From contig OZ240239.1 in the NCBI GenBank assembly GCA_965198095.1, forward strand, positions 992,001-1,056,000: DNA of 64,000 nucleotides. Direction: 5' to 3'. Source of the stretch: CBDFJH01 sp965198095 (GTDB taxonomy: Bacteria; Latescibacterota; UBA2968; GCA-2709665). Below are positions 18,397 to 27,305 of the stretch, piece by piece (the stretch's first letter is position 1; every line of letters starts with the position of its first letter). Made by a program: the position numbers and the translations under genes. A model generated the notes under the pieces. The model was not told the DNA's origin and ran no database searches. It was given only the letters and a program-made list of their open reading frames with translations.

Positions 18397-19449
18397 GTGC
18401 TCCGAAAGGGCGCACCCATCCAGGTGCGTGACCGGGTCGTCGTTGCCGGCGGACCCAAAGGCAGGCATCGCGCCTGGCCTGCACTCGAGATGGCCGCGAA
18501 CGGGGATCTGCTCGTGGCTTACGCAGAGAGCGACGATCATCACCGAACGAACGACGGCGCGCTGATGCTGGCCAGATCGATCGACGGAGGCAGAACGTGG
18601 CCTTTCAGAAAGGCGGTGGCCGCGGAGCCGGGTTGGGACGTTTACACCAACCACGGGATGACCCGATTGAGCGAAGGCAAACTGCTGCTTCACGTGGTAC
18701 GGGGAAGGCGAGACCCGGCCTCGAACGGGTTCTACGCGAGGGGAAGTTTCACGCAATCCTCGGACGACGGACGGTTCTGGGAGCGCGCCGGGCCTGAACT
18801 GGATTACCCCTTCGTCTGCCGGTCCGGGCACGCCTTTTCCTACGGGCGCGTGGCCGAGCTCTCCGACGGGAGACTGATGGTCCCGTTCTACGGCGTCCCG
18901 AAAGATGTCGGAGACCGCCACTGCCGGGTCCTGGCCGTGGCCTTCTCGGGCGACGGCGGTTTTTCCTGGCCGGACTACGCCATTATCCACGAGGACCGGA
19001 GCGCGGTCGTCGGTCCGAGCGAAGCCGACCTCCTTCAGCTGGGCGACGGGCGGTTCCTGATTGTCGTTCGTGCGAACGTTCCGGGTCTCCTCTATCGGTC
19101 CTATTCCACGGACGAGGGCCGGACGTGGAGCGGGATTCAACCGACCGACATGCCGGGAAACTGCCCGGCGCTGATCGCACTCGCCTCGGGGGAGATCCTG
19201 TGCGTCTATCGCGACGTGACCCTCGGGCAACCCGGGATGAGCTGTGCGGCGAGCCGTGATCTGGGCGAGTCCTGGACGCCCCTGGGCCATCTCTACCGAG
19301 GAAAAAATCGAGACTGCGCCTATCCCTCCATGGTCAACGTCGGGGAAGGTGAGATCCTCTGTGTCTACTATACGGCGAGGGACGCGGAGACCGGCGGCTG
19401 CGAGATTCACGGTCTGTTCCTCCAGGACAGGACATCGGCCAAGTCATAA
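18397..19449 (+). CDS. Sialidase-like (BNR/Asp-box) propeller protein
   Basis: The protein has 350 residues, with a GTG start at 18397 six bases after GGAGG. Five Asp-box motifs (S/T-x-D-x-G-x-x-W) are visible: SIDGGRTW, SSDDGRFW, SGDGGFSW, STDEGRTW and SRDLGESW. They fit a six-bladed sialidase-type propeller. There is no signal peptide, so it appears cytoplasmic, unlike most secreted sialidases. The substrate is unknown; similar proteins in environmental bacteria accompany other sugar genes. It is first in an operon with two propeller paralogues and a DUF4432 protein, 6 bp before the next gene. Confidence 0.85.
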   Translation: MLRKGAPIQVRDRVVVAGGPKGRHRAWPALEMAANGDLLVAYAESDDHHRTNDGALMLARSIDGGRTWPFRKAVAAEPGWDVYTNHGMTRLSEGKLLLHVVRGRRDPASNGFYARGSFTQSSDDGRFWERAGPELDYPFVCRSGHAFSYGRVAELSDGRLMVPFYGVPKDVGDRHCRVLAVAFSGDGGFSWPDYAIIHEDRSAVVGPSEADLLQLGDGRFLIVVRANVPGLLYRSYSTDEGRTWSGIQPTDMPGNCPALIALASGEILCVYRDVTLGQPGMSCAASRDLGESWTPLGHLYRGKNRDCAYPSMVNVGEGEILCVYYTARDAETGGCEIHGLFLQDRTSAKS

Positions 19450-19455
19450 GGAGAG

Positions 19456-21075
19456 ATGATGGATTGGGTAGAGGTACCGGGCTCGGTCGACATCAAGAAC
19501 ATCGGCACGCGGAAGCAGCTCTTCCTCGATGACGAAATCATCGAAACCCACAGATGGGTCACGCCACGGGCCGACAAGTCGGCGCCTCTCCTCGTCGAGA
19601 CAGCCGCGGAGACAGCCGCCCTCCACGACGCCGAAGCCGCAAGAGGGGAGGACGTTTCGTCCGGCATCCCGGGACACGTCTTGCTGGGCACGCAGTTTAT
19701 CCGCCGGACCCAGCATACCCCGGTCAAGCACCCTGACAACCCGATTCTGAAGAGAGACCGCCCGTGGGAGGGTTGCTCCGCCGCCAACGCGCACCTCATA
19801 AACCCGTCCGTCATGCACGACGAGGAGGCCGGAATCTGGAAGATGTGGTACGGCTCTTACGGAGGCCTGGAAGGGGGTTCGAAAGGGAGTGTGGCGCCGG
19901 GGCTGGAGAACGTCGGCTGCTTCACGATGTACGCCACGTCGGAAGACGGGATCGTTTGGGAGAAACCGGACCTGGGAATCGTCGACTTCCGGGGAAGCAC
20001 GAAAAACAACATCATCTTCTTCAAGGAGGGTGTGAAGTACTGCTACCTCGCGCCGCCCTCCATCAAGGATCCCCACGACGCGGAAGCCGGAAGGTGGCGG
20101 TATAAGAGCACGGTGAAAACCAAGCCGGAGATGACCGTTGCCGTCTCCCGGGACGGCATCCGCTGGGAGATCCTGGACACGTTCGAGAGGATCGGAGACG
20201 AGAGCTGCGGCGCCGTCTACGATCGTGACAACCAGGTCTACATCTCGATCACCCGGAACCTCTACCGCAGGCCCGGCTACGGCAACCAGGGGTCGGGCAA
20301 ACGAAACATCCTGCCCTACTTCAGGACGCACCGCACGATCCAGATGGCCCTGTCCAAGGACATGGTCCGCTGGTCACACCCCAGGCTGCTCCTGTTTCCC
20401 GATTCAGATGATCTCCCCGACGTGGAATTCAAGAGCCTGGTCCCGTTCAAGTACGAAGGCGCGTGGATCGCCACGCTTGGCGCCCACCGTGAGACCCACG
20501 CGCCGACTGGGGACGACTCCGACAACCAGCTCGCCTACAGCCGGGATTTCCTTCACTGGCGCCGCCCGTGCGGCCGGAAGACGTTTATGCCGCCCGGTCC
20601 GGATGGAAGCTGGGAAGACATCAACAACCAGTCGTTCAACTTTATCGTCCGGGATGACAAGATCTACATCTACTACGCGGGCAACGGCTGGCGCGATCCC
20701 TTCACCTGCTCATCCATCGGACTCGCCACACTCAGGTTGGATGGGTTTGCGTCCCTGGAGGCGCCGGTTGCAGCGAAGAAGGTGAACGACCCGCCTCGCG
20801 AAGGGACGCTCTTGACCAAGCCGCTCTGGTCGAAAGGGAACCGGCTGGTCATCAACGCGGAGACGAACGCATACGTCACGGCGGAGCTGACTGATCCCGA
20901 CGGGCGAGTCATCCCCGGATTCGGGAATGCAGATTGCGAACGGTTCACCGGCGACAGCGTCCGCCACACCCTTTCGTGGAAGGGGCGTGAAGAGATCGGG
21001 GGTCTCTTTCCGCTGCGGATCCGGTTCAGGATGCGCGACGCGAGGTTGTATTCACTTCAGGTTCGAAAAGGCTGA
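19456..21075 (+). CDS. Five-bladed-propeller glycosidase-like protein, paralogue A
   Basis: The protein has 539 residues. Two adjacent ATGs exist; the second (19459) matches the paralogue's start, and GGAGAG precedes both. The fold signs are those of GH32/GH43/GH130-like propellers: a HPDNPI blade-1 motif near residue 95, WKMWYGSY near 132, MYATSEDGIVW, MTVAVSRDGIRW, LSKDMVRWSHP and LAYSRDFLHWRRP. A C-terminal ~100-residue beta-sandwich-like domain (LLTKPLWSKGNRLVIN to the end) is shared with paralogue B. There is no signal peptide. Catalytic residues cannot be assigned by eye and the substrate is unknown. Confidence 0.8.
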   Translation: MMDWVEVPGSVDIKNIGTRKQLFLDDEIIETHRWVTPRADKSAPLLVETAAETAALHDAEAARGEDVSSGIPGHVLLGTQFIRRTQHTPVKHPDNPILKRDRPWEGCSAANAHLINPSVMHDEEAGIWKMWYGSYGGLEGGSKGSVAPGLENVGCFTMYATSEDGIVWEKPDLGIVDFRGSTKNNIIFFKEGVKYCYLAPPSIKDPHDAEAGRWRYKSTVKTKPEMTVAVSRDGIRWEILDTFERIGDESCGAVYDRDNQVYISITRNLYRRPGYGNQGSGKRNILPYFRTHRTIQMALSKDMVRWSHPRLLLFPDSDDLPDVEFKSLVPFKYEGAWIATLGAHRETHAPTGDDSDNQLAYSRDFLHWRRPCGRKTFMPPGPDGSWEDINNQSFNFIVRDDKIYIYYAGNGWRDPFTCSSIGLATLRLDGFASLEAPVAAKKVNDPPREGTLLTKPLWSKGNRLVINAETNAYVTAELTDPDGRVIPGFGNADCERFTGDSVRHTLSWKGREEIGGLFPLRIRFRMRDARLYSLQVRKG

Positions 21076-21096
21076 TTCACGAGAAAAGAGGCGACC

Positions 21097-22668
21097 ATGG
21101 ATTGGGTCGAACTCCCTGCGTCCGAAGACATAAAAAACGTCGGGACGCGGAAGCAGCTGTTCCTGGACGATGAGATCATCGAGACACGGCGCTGGGTCAC
21201 CCCCCGGGCAGGCAAATCTGCGCCGCTGCTCGTGGAGACCGACGAGGAGACGGAAGCCAGAGTTGCTTCCGAGAAGTCTCAAGGGACGGATGTCTCCATG
21301 GGGATTCCGGGGCACGTGCTGGTCGGCACACAGCACGTCTACCGCACGCAGCACGAGCCGGTAAAACATCCCGACAATCCGATCGTCAGGAGAGACAGGC
21401 CCTGGGAGGGCGCATCCGACGACCTGCCCCGGGTCTTCAGCGGAGTCGTCCACTACGACGCACAGGAGGCGATCTGGAAGATGTGGTACTGTTCCCTCGG
21501 CGGCGCGGAAGTCGGCGCTGAAAAGGTCCCTTCGGAAGCCTTGAAAAAGGTGGGCGTTTATACGCTCTATGCCACCTCGGAGGATGGGATTCACTGGGAC
21601 AAGCCGGACCTCGGCCTGGTCGAGATCGACGGCGGCACCCGAAACAACGTCGTGTTTTTCAAGGACGACACACGGTTTCACTTCGTCTACCCCGAGTTCG
21701 TTCGAGATCCCCACGACGCCGAACCGGGGCGCTGGCGATTCAAGGGGATGATCAAGACCAAGCCGGATCAGACCGTGGGCGTCTCGGCGGACGGGTTTCG
21801 CTGGAAAGAGATCGGTACGTTCGAGAGGATCGGGGACGAAAACATCTACTGCCTCTACGACCGGAAGCACAGCCTCTACGTCATGTTTACCCGAAATCTC
21901 TACCGGAAGCCCCAGGCATTTCCGCAGACTCGGGCGCAACGGACCTTCCAGATCGCGCTCTCCAAAGATATGCTGCACTGGTCACACCCCAGGATGATCC
22001 TCGTGCCCGAACCGCGCGATCCACTTGACGGAGAGACGATCCACATTTGGCCCTTCTGCTACGAGGAGATCTACATCGGCATCCTCGGCATCCGAAAAAC
22101 CGCCAGGATCGGGGGCGATATCGTGGACAATCAGCTGGTCTACAGCCGGGATCTCCTGCACTGGCACCGGATGGGCGAGCATCGCGTCTTCATCCCGCAG
22201 GGTCCAAAGGGCAGCTTTGACGAGGTGAGCGTTGAGGGCTTTTGTGTCGTGGTTCTGGACGGGGAAATCCGCTTCTACTACGACGGCACCTCCGTGCACG
22301 AGAAGGGGCAGCGGGAGGAGATCGGCCTGGCGACGCTCAGACGGGACGGCTTCGTCTCGCTCGACGCACCCCCACCCCAAGAGGGAATCCCGCCCGAATC
22401 GACGCTGCTCACGAAACCGCTCTGGTCCACGGGCAGCCGCCTCGTCGTCAACGCCGCCGCAAACGGTTACATCAACGCGGAACTGACCGATCCTGACGGC
22501 AGAGTCATCCCGGGATTCGGCCACACGGATTGCGAACCCTTTACCGGCGACAGCCTCGACCATACGTTTACGTGGAAGGGGCGTGAAGACATCAGCGCAT
22601 GTTTTCCGCTTCGGATCCGGTTCAGGATGCGGGACGCGAGTCTGTATTCCTTGAGCGTGAGCGCGTAA
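21097..22668 (+). CDS. Five-bladed-propeller glycosidase-like protein, paralogue B
   Basis: This 523-residue protein is a tandem paralogue of the gene 21 bp upstream, collinear over its whole length. It shares the DWVELPASEDIKNVGTRKQL-type start, HPDNPIVRRD, WKMWYCSLGG, YATSEDGIHWDKPDLG and the same C-terminal domain (LLTKPLWSTGSRLVVN). The most different stretches are around residues 45-70 and 280-330. It is presumably a cytoplasmic sugar enzyme or binding protein. Duplication with divergence suggests two related substrates or two subunits of one complex. Confidence 0.8.
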   Translation: MDWVELPASEDIKNVGTRKQLFLDDEIIETRRWVTPRAGKSAPLLVETDEETEARVASEKSQGTDVSMGIPGHVLVGTQHVYRTQHEPVKHPDNPIVRRDRPWEGASDDLPRVFSGVVHYDAQEAIWKMWYCSLGGAEVGAEKVPSEALKKVGVYTLYATSEDGIHWDKPDLGLVEIDGGTRNNVVFFKDDTRFHFVYPEFVRDPHDAEPGRWRFKGMIKTKPDQTVGVSADGFRWKEIGTFERIGDENIYCLYDRKHSLYVMFTRNLYRKPQAFPQTRAQRTFQIALSKDMLHWSHPRMILVPEPRDPLDGETIHIWPFCYEEIYIGILGIRKTARIGGDIVDNQLVYSRDLLHWHRMGEHRVFIPQGPKGSFDEVSVEGFCVVVLDGEIRFYYDGTSVHEKGQREEIGLATLRRDGFVSLDAPPPQEGIPPESTLLTKPLWSTGSRLVVNAAANGYINAELTDPDGRVIPGFGHTDCEPFTGDSLDHTFTWKGREDISACFPLRIRFRMRDASLYSLSVSA

Positions 22669-22678
22669 GGAGGGAAAC

Positions 22679-23884
22679 GTGGACACAGCGAACCGTTTTG
22701 TGTTGACGGACGTGGAGCGGAACATCGCGTCCGAATCCGTTCGCATCGATGAAGGGGTGCTCTCTCTCGGCGCCGGACAGGACTGGTCCGTCGAGAAGAC
22801 CACGCTCAGGGGCGGCCTTCAGGACGGGGTCGACCTCTTGACGGTAGACAACGGACACCTTTCCTTCCAAATCATCCCCACGCGCGGCATGGGTGTCTGG
22901 AAAGGCTCCTACGAAGGCATCCCCCTGGGATGGGAATCTCCCGTCAAGGAACCGGTACATCCCTCCCTCGTTGCGTTGAACGATCTGGGCGGTCTGGGCT
23001 GGTTGAGAGGGTTCAACGAGTGGATCGTCCGCTGCGGCCTCAACAGCAACGGCGCGCCCACGACAGACACGATCATCGATAACAACGGAAATGAGTCGCG
23101 AGTCTCCCTACCGCTGCACGGAAGGATTGCAAACCTCCCGGCCAGACGGGTGGAGGTTCAGATCGAGCGGACGCCGCCCTGCCGGATCACGGTGATCGGG
23201 GTCGTCGACGAAACCATGATGTTCGGCCCGGCGCTGCGTCTCACCTCCCGAATCTCGACGGCGATCGGGTCCAACGCCCTGACCCTGTCGGATGAAGTGG
23301 TCAACCTGAACCGTTCATCCGGCGAGATGCAGTTGCTTTATCACTGCAACTTCGGTGCCCCCGTGCTCGAGTCCGGATCCAGGCTCGTCGCCCCCGTCAG
23401 GACGGTCTCTCCCCGAGACCGCCGTGCTCAGGAAGGAATCCGGACCTTCGAACAGTTCGCCGGGCCCAGCACGGGGTTCGTCGAGCAGGTCTATATGCTC
23501 GAGCTCTCGGAACGCCGGAGAAGCGGCGAGACGACCGTGCTGCTCAGGAACAGGAAGGGCGACCTGGGCGTCAGCATGCGATTCTCGCTGCGCGAGATGC
23601 CCTGCTTCACGCTTTGGAAGCAGACCGCTTCGGACGGGTACGTGGCAGGGCTCGAGCCGGCGACCAACTACCCGAACCCCAAGCCGTTCGAGCGGCGCCA
23701 CGGACGGGTCGTGAATCTTGAAGGCGGGGAGATGCGTCGTTTTCGCATGACCTTGACCGTTCACGACGCCCGCCGGCAGGTGCGGGACGTGGAGCGTGAG
23801 ATCGAGGACCTCCAGGAGGGTGTGCGCCCGAACGTCTGTGTCGAGCCGCTTTCCCGGTTTTGCCCCGAGCCGGATCCCGAATGA
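22679..23884 (+). CDS. DUF4432 family, aldose-1-epimerase-like protein
   Basis: The protein has 401 residues, with a GTG start at 22679 after AAGGAGG. The galactose-mutarotase-like supersandwich is suggested by IIPTRGMGVWKGSYEGIPLGWESP near residue 65, GFNEWIVRCGLNSNGAP near 120, LPLHGRIANLPA near 145, LYHCNFGAPVL near 220 and GLEPATNYPNPK near 325. DUF4432 proteins often sit in sugar catabolic operons and are thought to interconvert sugar anomers or related epimers. It is fourth and last of the operon, 10 bp after paralogue B. Confidence 0.85.
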   Translation: MDTANRFVLTDVERNIASESVRIDEGVLSLGAGQDWSVEKTTLRGGLQDGVDLLTVDNGHLSFQIIPTRGMGVWKGSYEGIPLGWESPVKEPVHPSLVALNDLGGLGWLRGFNEWIVRCGLNSNGAPTTDTIIDNNGNESRVSLPLHGRIANLPARRVEVQIERTPPCRITVIGVVDETMMFGPALRLTSRISTAIGSNALTLSDEVVNLNRSSGEMQLLYHCNFGAPVLESGSRLVAPVRTVSPRDRRAQEGIRTFEQFAGPSTGFVEQVYMLELSERRRSGETTVLLRNRKGDLGVSMRFSLREMPCFTLWKQTASDGYVAGLEPATNYPNPKPFERRHGRVVNLEGGEMRRFRMTLTVHDARRQVRDVEREIEDLQEGVRPNVCVEPLSRFCPEPDPE

Positions 23885-23997
23885 ACCGCACCTGCCGATG
23901 ACGCGCGCGCTCGAACCTGGCCGAGTTTCTAGCGCGCGCAAGAAGGAAGGCCGGATGTGGGGACTGCCGGCGATCCGATCCCGAAAGGAGCAGGACC

Positions 23998-24414
23998 ATG
24001 AATTTCGCGCAACCTGTCGTCGACGTGGCGATCATCTGCAGCGATTTCGAAGCCTCGCTGCGTTTCTATCACGAATGCCTGGGTCTGGAGATCGTCCACG
24101 AGACGAATATCTCGGACGCACTGGCGACGAAGACCGGACTCGCCCCCCGTGGATTTCATCAGGTGAGGGTTCAGGCAGGAGAAACGGTGATCAAGTTGAT
24201 GGAGATCGCGTCTCCTCCGCCCCCGCCCGCCGAAGATCTCCGCTCGGGTGTGCGCTGGCTGAGTTTCTACGTGAAGGATGTCAGGGAGACGGTCGCAGCA
24301 CTCAAGCGGAGGGGGGTTGCGTTTCTTTCGGAGCCTGCGCCCCGGCCCGACCCGCCAGGTCTGGCCGTCGCGCAGGCTCCGGACGGCATCCTGATCGAGT
24401 TGCTGCAGAGGTAG
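23998..24414 (+). CDS. VOC (glyoxalase/dioxygenase-like) protein
   Basis: The protein has 138 residues, with an ATG start preceded by AAAGGAGCAGG. A single vicinal-oxygen-chelate domain of two beta-alpha-beta-beta-beta units is visible. The first contains DFEASLRFYHECLGLEIV and the second LSFYVKDVRETVAALKRRG, and it ends with APDGILIELLQ, whose Glu is a typical metal ligand. The function could be lactoylglutathione-lyase-like or an epimerase. It lies 113 bp after the sugar operon in the same direction. Confidence 0.9.
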   Translation: MNFAQPVVDVAIICSDFEASLRFYHECLGLEIVHETNISDALATKTGLAPRGFHQVRVQAGETVIKLMEIASPPPPPAEDLRSGVRWLSFYVKDVRETVAALKRRGVAFLSEPAPRPDPPGLAVAQAPDGILIELLQR

Positions 24415-24443
24415 CGTGCCGGACCTGTCAAAACGGTTTCGTT

Positions 24444-25433
24444 TTAAGGGTCCGGAAGGAGGACGGCGGCGCCTTCGAATCTGCCGGCCCGCAGCGACTC
24501 GAGGGCGTCGTTCGCCTGATGCAGCGGATAGGTATGGACACGGGTTTTGATCGGGATTCGAGGGGCGAGGTTGAGGAATTCGATGCCGTCGGCCCGGGTC
24601 AGGTTGGCGACCGATCTGATGGACCGTTCTTCCCAAAGCAGGTCGTACGGAATCGGCGGGATCTCTGACATGTGGATGCCCGCACAGACGACGATGCCCC
24701 CTTTGTCGACCGCCTTCAGCGCGGCCGGGACGAGGGATCCCACCGGCGCGAACAGGATCGCCGCATCGAGTGGCTCGGGAGGTCTCGCGTCAGCGCCCCC
24801 CGCCCATCGCGCCCCCAACGCTTTCGCGAATGCTTGCCTGGCACGATCTCCCGGGCGCGTGAACGCATAGACCTCTCGTCCCTCGAAACGGGCGACCTGC
24901 GCCACGATATGGGCCGCGGCGCCGAACCCGTAGAGCCCCAGCCTGGACGCATCGCCAGTCATTCGCAGAGCGCGGTAGCCGATCAGTCCGGCACAGAGCA
25001 ACGGGGCTGTCTCGGCATCCGACCCCCCATCCGCAATCGGAAAACAGTAGCGATGCTCGGCGACGGTATAGTCGGCATAGCCGCCGTCAATCTGATAGCC
25101 GGTAAACCTCGCCTTTTCACACAGATTCTCACGGCTCGACCTGCAGTAGCGACACGACCGGCAGGTCCAGCCCAGCCAGGGCACACCGACCCGTTGCCCC
25201 GGCGACAGGTCGTCGACCCCTTCGGCGACCTCTACGACCACGCCGACGATCTCATGACCCAGGATGAGCGGGAGCTTGGGTCGACGGAGCTCGCCGTCAT
25301 AGACGTGCAGGTCGGTCCTGCAGACGCCGCACGCGTCGACTCGGATCAGGATCTGCCCGGGACCGGGGCTCGGCGTGGGGAGGTCGCAGGGTTCGAGGGG
25401 CTCGCGGACATCCCGGAGGCGCATGGCGTTCAC
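24444..25433 (-). CDS. Zinc-dependent alcohol dehydrogenase (MDR family)
   Basis: The protein has 329 residues. The catalytic zinc site is suggested by CGVCRTDLH (~36) and GHEIVGVV (~60). The structural zinc motif CRSCRYCRSSRENLC is at ~95-109. The nucleotide-binding loop is LYGFGAAAHIV near 170, a variant of GxGxxG. The start is GTG at 25433 or ATG at 25424. It is convergent with the VOC gene and the substrate is unknown. Confidence 0.92.
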   Translation of the reverse strand: MNAMRLRDVREPLEPCDLPTPSPGPGQILIRVDACGVCRTDLHVYDGELRRPKLPLILGHEIVGVVVEVAEGVDDLSPGQRVGVPWLGWTCRSCRYCRSSRENLCEKARFTGYQIDGGYADYTVAEHRYCFPIADGGSDAETAPLLCAGLIGYRALRMTGDASRLGLYGFGAAAHIVAQVARFEGREVYAFTRPGDRARQAFAKALGARWAGGADARPPEPLDAAILFAPVGSLVPAALKAVDKGGIVVCAGIHMSEIPPIPYDLLWEERSIRSVANLTRADGIEFLNLAPRIPIKTRVHTYPLHQANDALESLRAGRFEGAAVLLPDP

Positions 25434-25591
25434 GTGGACGCCTCCCGCCAGACCGTGACAGACACCGCGTCCGGATTACGATTTCTCGCGGTCCGGGCCC
25501 CCATCCGAGTCTCCGACGTCAGCTGGCGCCTCCCGGTTCTTCCCAATGCCCCGGTTCCCTGGTTCGAGATGTCCTTCCCCTGTCCGCCCGG

Positions 25592-25771
25592 TCAAAACTC
25601 CGACCCGCGCCTCAGGAATCTGTAGCCGGCATAGATAAGCACGATCGGGATCAGGAGTTTAATGAGAAGCCACGACAGTCCCAGAATGGAACCGATCAGG
25701 TCGAAAAGGATGCTGAAGGCCAGTCCGCAGCCGATGCCTACGAACACGACACCGAGGATTTTTGGAAACAT
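25592..25771 (-). CDS. Small membrane protein downstream of pspA
   Basis: The protein has 59 residues from the ATG at 25771 (MFPKILGVVFVG), preceded by AAGAGGTGG. A longer frame from 25900 lacks a ribosome site. Two hydrophobic helices (about residues 5-27 and 31-50) precede a basic C-terminus YRFLRRGSEF. It may be a PspA-associated membrane partner; this is inferred only from position and topology. Confidence 0.65.
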   Translation of the reverse strand: MFPKILGVVFVGIGCGLAFSILFDLIGSILGLSWLLIKLLIPIVLIYAGYRFLRRGSEF

Positions 25772-26252
25772 GGTCGCCACCTCTTGGGATGTTGTGGAAG
25801 GAAAAAACCTCATCAAACCGCTACGCACGTCTACGGGCCTTCTCGCCCAACGCAACGACACCACCCTGTCCTGCAGATCGGCGATCCGGCGTTCCGGCAC
25901 CCCTCAGCCGCCGTCTCAGCGCTTCAACCGGGTCGTCTTTCAACGGGACCCCGCTGTCATTTGCCGGATCCGCCCCTGTCCTGTTTCTCGTCGAGGGCGA
26001 TCATCACGTCCCGGACATCGGTGAGGCGGCGATCGACGAACTTACCAACTCGCAGATCGCCGCGGCGAGCCCGATCACTCCAACGCCCGACCCGACTTCA
26101 GGAGGCGGTTTCGGAAGAGCTGGGCCGTTGCCACCGGCAAGAGGTCTATGCCGAGCCTCTCAAAGTTCCAGTCGCCGGGCGGCGAGACCGCTTCGATCCT
26201 GTTCTCGACTCGACGAAGCTCGCCGGCGATCTCCCCCGGGGTTGCGGGTGCG
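25772..26252 (-). other. Stretch between pspA and the small membrane gene; possible degraded ORFs
   Basis: A 61-codon frame (26075-26260) starts 8 bp inside the end of pspA and looks like a coupled small gene. It stops, and the two other minus frames then continue with plausible peptide (a hydrophobic VGVIGLAAAICELV-like stretch, then a charged helix ending LDEKQDR). This could be a frameshifted gene or chance. No confident gene is called. Confidence 0.35.
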
Positions 26253-26930
26253 TCACGCATCGGTTCGTGCCAGCTTCTGTTTCAGCGCCTTGAGCTCCGC
26301 CTCCACGGATCCTTCTCGCTCGAGTTTTTCAAACGCCTCTTCGAGCGAAGGCCGAGGGTCGGCGAGCTCTTCGCGCGCCTCCGCTTCAGCCTCTTCGTGC
26401 TCCACGCTTCGGCAGAACCGCTCGAAGTTGGAGACGGCATCGTCCCCGATTCGGGAAATACCCTCGGCGATCCGTTTACGGGCCTCTGCGGCTTGGCAGC
26501 GGGCAATCAGGGTGCCCTGTCTCATCCGTGTCTCGTCCAGCCGGGCCTTGAGCTGCGCCAGCCGGCGCTTGAGCTGTTCCGAGGTCTTTCGGCTCTCTTC
26601 GAGCGCCGCGGAAAGGTCCGCCGCGGCCCGTTCCGCGGTCCCCTTTCGCTCCAAGGCACGTCTGGCGAGGTCGTCTTCACCCGACCTGACGGCGAGCTCG
26701 GCCTTGCCCCGCCAGACCTCGACCAGGTCGGTTTTCTCCAGGCGATGCCGTTCCAGGCGCTTTTCGCCGGCGCCGGCCGTGGCCACGGATGCCGTGGCCT
26801 TGTTGACGGCTTCCTCCATTTCCAGGATGATCTGCCGGATCATATTTTCCGGGTCTTCTGCCCGGTCCAACAGGTCGTTGATGTTGGCTCTGACGATGTC
26901 TGCCATCCTTGAAAAGGTGTCTCCGGACAT
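26253..26930 (-). CDS. pspA: PspA/IM30 family membrane-stress protein
   Basis: This 225-residue ESCRT-III-like coiled-coil protein binds stressed inner membrane. The N-terminal amphipathic stretch FSRMADIVRANINDLLDRAEDPENMI and the following long helices with regular heptads (residues 28-190) are typical. The C-terminal helix (SLEEAFEKLEREG) is short. pspF or pspBC genes are not present nearby; instead small membrane ORFs follow. Confidence 0.93.
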   Translation of the reverse strand: MSGDTFSRMADIVRANINDLLDRAEDPENMIRQIILEMEEAVNKATASVATAGAGEKRLERHRLEKTDLVEVWRGKAELAVRSGEDDLARRALERKGTAERAAADLSAALEESRKTSEQLKRRLAQLKARLDETRMRQGTLIARCQAAEARKRIAEGISRIGDDAVSNFERFCRSVEHEEAEAEAREELADPRPSLEEAFEKLEREGSVEAELKALKQKLARTDA

Positions 26931-27231
26931 GGGTCGGTCGCTCCTCTGTGTCGAGATACCGTCGTGCGGGACGGGTGGACAGCCTTCGCCCCTCAGGCAT
27001 TGCAGGATCTGTGCCGGGCCGTTCCGGCGTGTTCGAAAACCATGGCAGGCGATGATTCTACCGCACGTTACGCAAAGGAATCCAGGCCGGGTTTCCGGAC
27101 GCTGCCGGTGAGAGTCGCCGATCCCAAGGTGGGAAGTCCCAACCGGCGTTCCACGGACATCTCCTCACAATATTAATCGACGCGACGCCGCTTGTCATGG
27201 GGTTTGTCGGTGCGAAGGCGTCGCGCGACCC

Positions 27232-27260
27232 TTGCCAGTTCCGCCGCAAATGCTTATTAT
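27232..27260 (+). promoter_or_regulatory. Candidate promoter for the LysM amidase gene
   Basis: TTGCCA (27232-27237), a 17-bp spacer and TATTAT (27255-27260), 46 bp before the ATG at 27306. Confidence 0.45.
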
Positions 27261-27305
27261 TTAGGTCCCTTCCCTATCTCCCGATCCTCGCTTTCTCTCA
27301 TTCGT

